From CAYYNP01 sp964472545 (lineage in GTDB: Bacteria > Planctomycetota > Planctomycetia > Pirellulales > Thermoguttaceae), in NCBI GenBank assembly GCA_964472545.1, contig CAYYNP010000210.1, positions 1-17,908 on the forward strand: a DNA stretch of 17,908 nt, written 5' to 3'. Under the pieces are notes generated by a model. That model saw only the letters and a program-made list of their open reading frames with translations. It did no database searches and had not been told where the DNA came from. The stretch's first letter is position 1. Each line of letters begins with the position of its first letter. The position numbers and the translations under genes were made by a program. Shown here piece by piece: positions 17,301 to 17,908 of this stretch.

Positions 17301-17908
17301 GAAGACACAACCGACACGTTCAGCTACACCGTCAGCGACGGTCAAGGGAACGTGAGTCTTGGTACGGTGACGGTCACCGTCACGGGCGAAACGGACGACG
17401 CCCCCACGATCATCGTGGGCACGAACTACCTTGCCCCCGACACGGCCGGCCAGGCCGTCGAGTTCTCCGTCTCCGGTGGTCACCTGGTCCAGGGCGTGAA
17501 TCTCTACGTCCAGATCGCCGCCGGTGCAGCGGCCGACAACCCCGTCATCGAGTCGGTCGATATTATCACCGGCACGATCTTCGAGACCAACAACGTGGGC
17601 GTAACCGACGCCGACGGCTCCGGCGCGGCCGACGCCTTCCCGCGGTGGGAAGGCGTGATCACCGTTACCGCTGCCGGCACGGTGGCTGCCCAGGGACTGG
17701 TGGGCACCGCGTTGATCGACACCACGGGCGTCGCCTCCGGCACCTGGGACTTGATGCTCACCGGCACCATCGGCGGCGATTCCGACTTTGCCGGGCAGCA
17801 GATCCAGGTGACCAACGGCTCGATCGTGATCAACGATCCGCCCACCGCCGTCGACGACGTCGCAGCCGCCGACGAAGACGGCCCCGCAGTCAGTGTGGAC
17901 GTATTGGC
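11352..17908 (+). CDS. Second giant LEPR-XLL protein: VCBS/cadherin-like repeats, beta-sandwich modules, autotransporter-type beta-helix (3' end missing)
   Basis: At least 2185 codons, open to the right edge and checked in frame at several places. An Arg-rich leader (MKTGPTRRHDRRRSLRK) leads to the LEPR-XLL-type motif LELLEDRRLLS (35-45). Then come: 'LLPNTPGQ' module A1 (79-220), a VCBS/cadherin-like repeat, module B1 (316-462), two VCBS repeats, module B2 (673-826), four VCBS repeats, a beta-helix segment with autotransporter-associated repeats (about 1264-1657), three more cadherin/VCBS-like units, module A2 (2019-2160) and the start of another VCBS repeat. VCBS units show VDDTxxTDEDxPxxxxVLxNDxDxDxGD and DxFxYTxxDGxGGTxTATVTVTV. 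Such repeats build long calcium-binding surface or secreted adhesins. The C-terminal anchor lies outside the window. No catalytic domain is seen. Confidence 0.87.
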   Translation, partial: MKTGPTRRHDRRRSLRKSSPAGRRRRSSRLRWRGLELLEDRRLLSIGPNPACLEADGLLDGVAGDYAVSPADEVEATPTIVVGSHQLLPNTPGQLIPISVSGGDSVQGINLFTQIADGAGSQNPVIESLDILSGTIFAGNNSGVIDADGAGAADLFARWEGLSTTTAAGTVVADGLVGVLSIDTTGVNSGNWDLLLTGTVNGDTDFAGVAADVINGSIGVTGPEDDAYLAVEDTALSVIAPGLLANDGGVGLEVIGVDTTGTAGQVTAFGADGSFTYMPAAGAVGTDTFAYTVEDEDGTQATATVTITVTPNVAPVIEIGTHVLDADTPGQEIQIHVSGGRAVQGLEFFLQVADGGPENPGGAIDGPVITNADVLNGTIFDGNNTGEAGAGSILPQFWQSGTTTEQNMVAADGLLATVTIDTSGFLETNLDNPWELKLIGTIMGDSGFPFVPTTIANGFILLGSAPVAVDDTAAADEDGPAVTIDVLANDSDPDGDPISIIGFDTTSAMGAAVTAGGGGLVYDPTASATLNALSAGETAVDTFTYTIDDGQGGTDTATVSVTVTGENDGPTADDDGVGTDQATAVDLTAAILANDADPDANDVLEVGAIDDTGTTGTVTLVGGVVTYDPAGQFDHLQQGQTATDSFGYTVSDGNGGTDQATVTVTVTAELGLTIDVGDHLLQPNRPGQVIEILVEGGKPVQGVEFFLQVADGGPEAPGGAIDGPAITDVDVLTGTIFANNNDGEAGHGSIIPQFWQSGTVTDRDSDPDTVDAEGLLAVVTIDTTGFYVDDVNHPWELKLTGTLMGDSDFPFADVPITIANGTISLVADIDPVGGDDTAAANEDGPAVIVDVLANDSDPNGDPISVVGIDTTATAGQVTNNGTDVTYDPNGAFESLAQGATATDSFGYAVGDDNGNSGTGTVTVTITGQNDGPTAVDDTNTTDEDTPLSVNGVLDNDTDVDAGDTKTVVEVNGAAGDVGSQFTLPSGALLTLNADGTYQYDPNGQFESLAVGDTYVDTFTYTMADGLGATATASVEITITGANDGPTAVDDADATDEDNPLVVAAAGVLANDTDPDVGDSKTVTEVNGVAANVGTQLALASGALLTVGADGNYQYDPNGRFEALAVGETATDTFTYTMADGAGAADSATVTITIHGGNDDPTAEDDADETDEDHAVKIPFSVLLANDSDVDASDILTVGSVGGIGTLGTITLDTANEVVIYDPNEQFEHLDTGETETDAFTYTAADPHGGTATATVTITINGLTDGFVGDFGPGDEGYGETHHSTINDALCIMFDIGCGQAGSASAAPSPADAPVYLGEIHINAGTYDEQFPIPVGLRMVLEGDVTVGSFHGDGEMAMERGNLTTGIDDLPTAFSGEISGDNDLTKTGTAIFTLDGVNIHTGQTLIEVGAVALGASNVLPDASTVVISDGASLNLDGNADAIGGLGGEGTVSLGSGELTVGTNDDSTDFPGLIEGTGSLVKDGEGTLTLVGDNTYTGTTTVAGGTLAVSGSLAAGGDVSVADGGTLGGTGTLGGRGVSVAEGGSVAPGLSPGTLATGAVDFVAGSSFDVELNGPLPGTGYDQLDVTGTVTLTDALLGVSVGYAPAPGQAHTIIVNDGADAVIGTFLDLAEGAAFTADGVILHVTYAGDTGNDVVLTVNRAPVLTDSDPTLAGITEDDVDGAGQLVSAIVDSDLTHAITDADGDTGGIALIGTAVTSGNGTWQYSIDGGANWNDVGAVSASQAILLRADDRLRFVPDGENAATGSVAYRAWDQTAGAAGDTGVDTTTNGGSTALSTASDTATISVAAVPDDPTADDDTGTTDEDSTVSIDVLTNDADVDLGDTLTVTATNLAATTGTVTINPGGTGVTYDPNGQFDALAPGETAVDTFGYTVTDGTGGTATATVTVTVTGEQDAPLANGDTATTNEDTAVNVDVLSNDTDPEGDTLTVVHVDAVSAKGATIGEVVNGTYSYDPSTSGQLQALNPGEDTTDTFSYTVSDGQGNVSLGTVTVTVTGETDDAPTIIVGTNYLAPDTAGQAVEFSVSGGHLVQGVNLYVQIAAGAAADNPVIESVDIITGTIFETNNVGVTDADGSGAADAFPRWEGVITVTAAGTVAAQGLVGTALIDTTGVASGTWDLMLTGTIGGDSDFAGQQIQVTNGSIVINDPPTAVDDVAAADEDGPAVSVDVL
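11586..12011 (+). other. 'LLPNTPGQ' module, subtype A, first copy
   Basis: Starts TIVVGSHQLLPNTPGQLIP, with SVQGINLFTQIADGA, NPVIESLDILSGTIF, DADGAGAADLFARWEG and NWDLLLTGTVNGDTDF. It shares LLPNTPGQLIP with the first giant protein. Subtype A is defined by the NPVIES and RWEG motifs. Confidence 0.7.
12297..12737 (+). other. 'LLPNTPGQ' module, subtype B, first copy
   Basis: Residues 316-462: GTHVLDADTPGQEIQIHV, VQGLEFFLQVADGGPENP, GTIFDGNNTGEAGAGS, PQFWQSGTTT and PWELKLIGTIMGDSGFPF. Subtype B has GGPExPGG and PQFWQSG in place of the NPVIES and RWEG motifs. Confidence 0.7.
13368..13829 (+). other. 'LLPNTPGQ' module, subtype B, second copy
   Basis: Residues 673-826: GDHLLQPNRPGQVIEILV, VQGVEFFLQVADGGPEAP, PQFWQSGTVT and PWELKLTGTLMGDSDFPF. 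It is very close to the first B copy, and the VCBS repeat that follows it is also close to the one that follows the first copy. Confidence 0.7.
15142..16326 (+). other. Beta-helix segment with autotransporter-associated repeats
   Basis: The first part (15142-15470) reads like a beta-helix entry: THHSTINDAL, then EIHINAGTYDEQFPIPVG and GLRMVLEGDVTVGSF, with two cysteines close together. Two copies of the autotransporter-associated repeat pattern follow. One is DNDLTKTGTAIFTLDG...TGQTLIEVGAVAL (about 15486-15590) and the other is GTGSLVKDGEGTLTLVGDN followed by TYTGTTTVAGGTL (about 15774-15885). A Gly-rich ladder (GGTLGGTGTLGG) and a SPGTLATGAVDF stretch come next. In known autotransporters such repeats form a right-handed beta-helix passenger. 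Confidence 0.75.
17406..17831 (+). other. 'LLPNTPGQ' module, subtype A, second copy
   Basis: Residues 2019-2160: TIIVGTNYLAPDTAGQ, VQGVNLYVQIAAGA, NPVIESVDIITGTIF, DADGSGAADAFPRWEG and TWDLMLTGTIGGDSDF. It matches subtype A and has the same length as the first A copy (142 residues). Confidence 0.7.

Larger units (their letters stand above)
12021..17908 (+). repeat. VCBS/cadherin-like repeat series, interrupted by other modules
   Basis: About eleven units, approximate bounds: 12021-12293, 12750-13062, 13063-13361, 13836-14146, 14147-14488, 14489-14827, 14828-15140, 16327-16774 (divergent), 16775-17079, 17080-17399 and 17838-edge. Typical unit: acidic entry (VDDTxxTDED), VLxNDxDxDxGD, YDPNGxFExLAxGET, TDTFTYTxxDGxG and a TATVTITVTGxNDGP exit. 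The units at 14147 and 14489 carry a VNG...SGALLTLxADGxYQYDPNG core typical of VCBS domains. Confidence 0.8.

Overview
The window looks like high-GC chromosome from a planctomycete. Two very large proteins encoded side by side both open with a short Arg-rich leader ending in a LEPR-XLL-type motif (LEGLEQRQLLS and LELLEDRRLLS), a hallmark of giant surface or secreted proteins in that phylum. The first also ends in a dockerin-like tail of a kind I associate with planctomycete proteins. This assignment rests on recognising families by eye; no search was run.

Layout, left to right. (1) Minus strand, 1-217: start of a small predicted secreted lipoprotein with a Thr-rich stalk and perfect DPVVP pentapeptide repeats, encoded by a 15-bp tandem repeat that runs off the left edge. 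A good sigma70-like promoter lies just upstream. (2) Minus strand, 335-1786: complete aldehyde dehydrogenase of the succinate-semialdehyde dehydrogenase type, with a candidate promoter and a perfect 12-bp palindrome at its start region. (3) Plus strand, 2084-2455: small PilZ-like protein, divergent from the dehydrogenase. (4) 2456-2902: non-coding, with an AT-rich end holding three ATTTTCCCC-like elements, an extended -10 promoter candidate and a Shine-Dalgarno site. (5) Plus strand, 2903-11233: a 2776-residue protein made of a beta-sandwich module, 16 SdrD_B-like calcium-type repeats (four carrying a second domain nested in the same loop) and a C-terminal dockerin-like region. (6) Plus strand, 11352 to the right edge: a second giant LEPR-XLL protein, incomplete, combining four copies of the same beta-sandwich module, about eleven VCBS/cadherin-like repeats and a beta-helix segment with autotransporter-associated repeats.

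How they may work together. The two giant genes are co-oriented, 118 bp apart, and share a paralogous beta-sandwich module ('LLPNTPGQ' module). They are best read as a pair of extracellular, calcium-stabilised scaffold or adhesion proteins. The first has a dockerin-like EF-hand and the second has several cohesin-reminiscent modules, so a docking relation is conceivable but is inference only. The most unusual feature is the nesting: a 129-148 residue domain inserted at the same site in repeats 2, 5, 12 and 16 of the first protein. The PilZ-like protein may add c-di-GMP input, but nothing in the sequence ties it directly to the giant genes.
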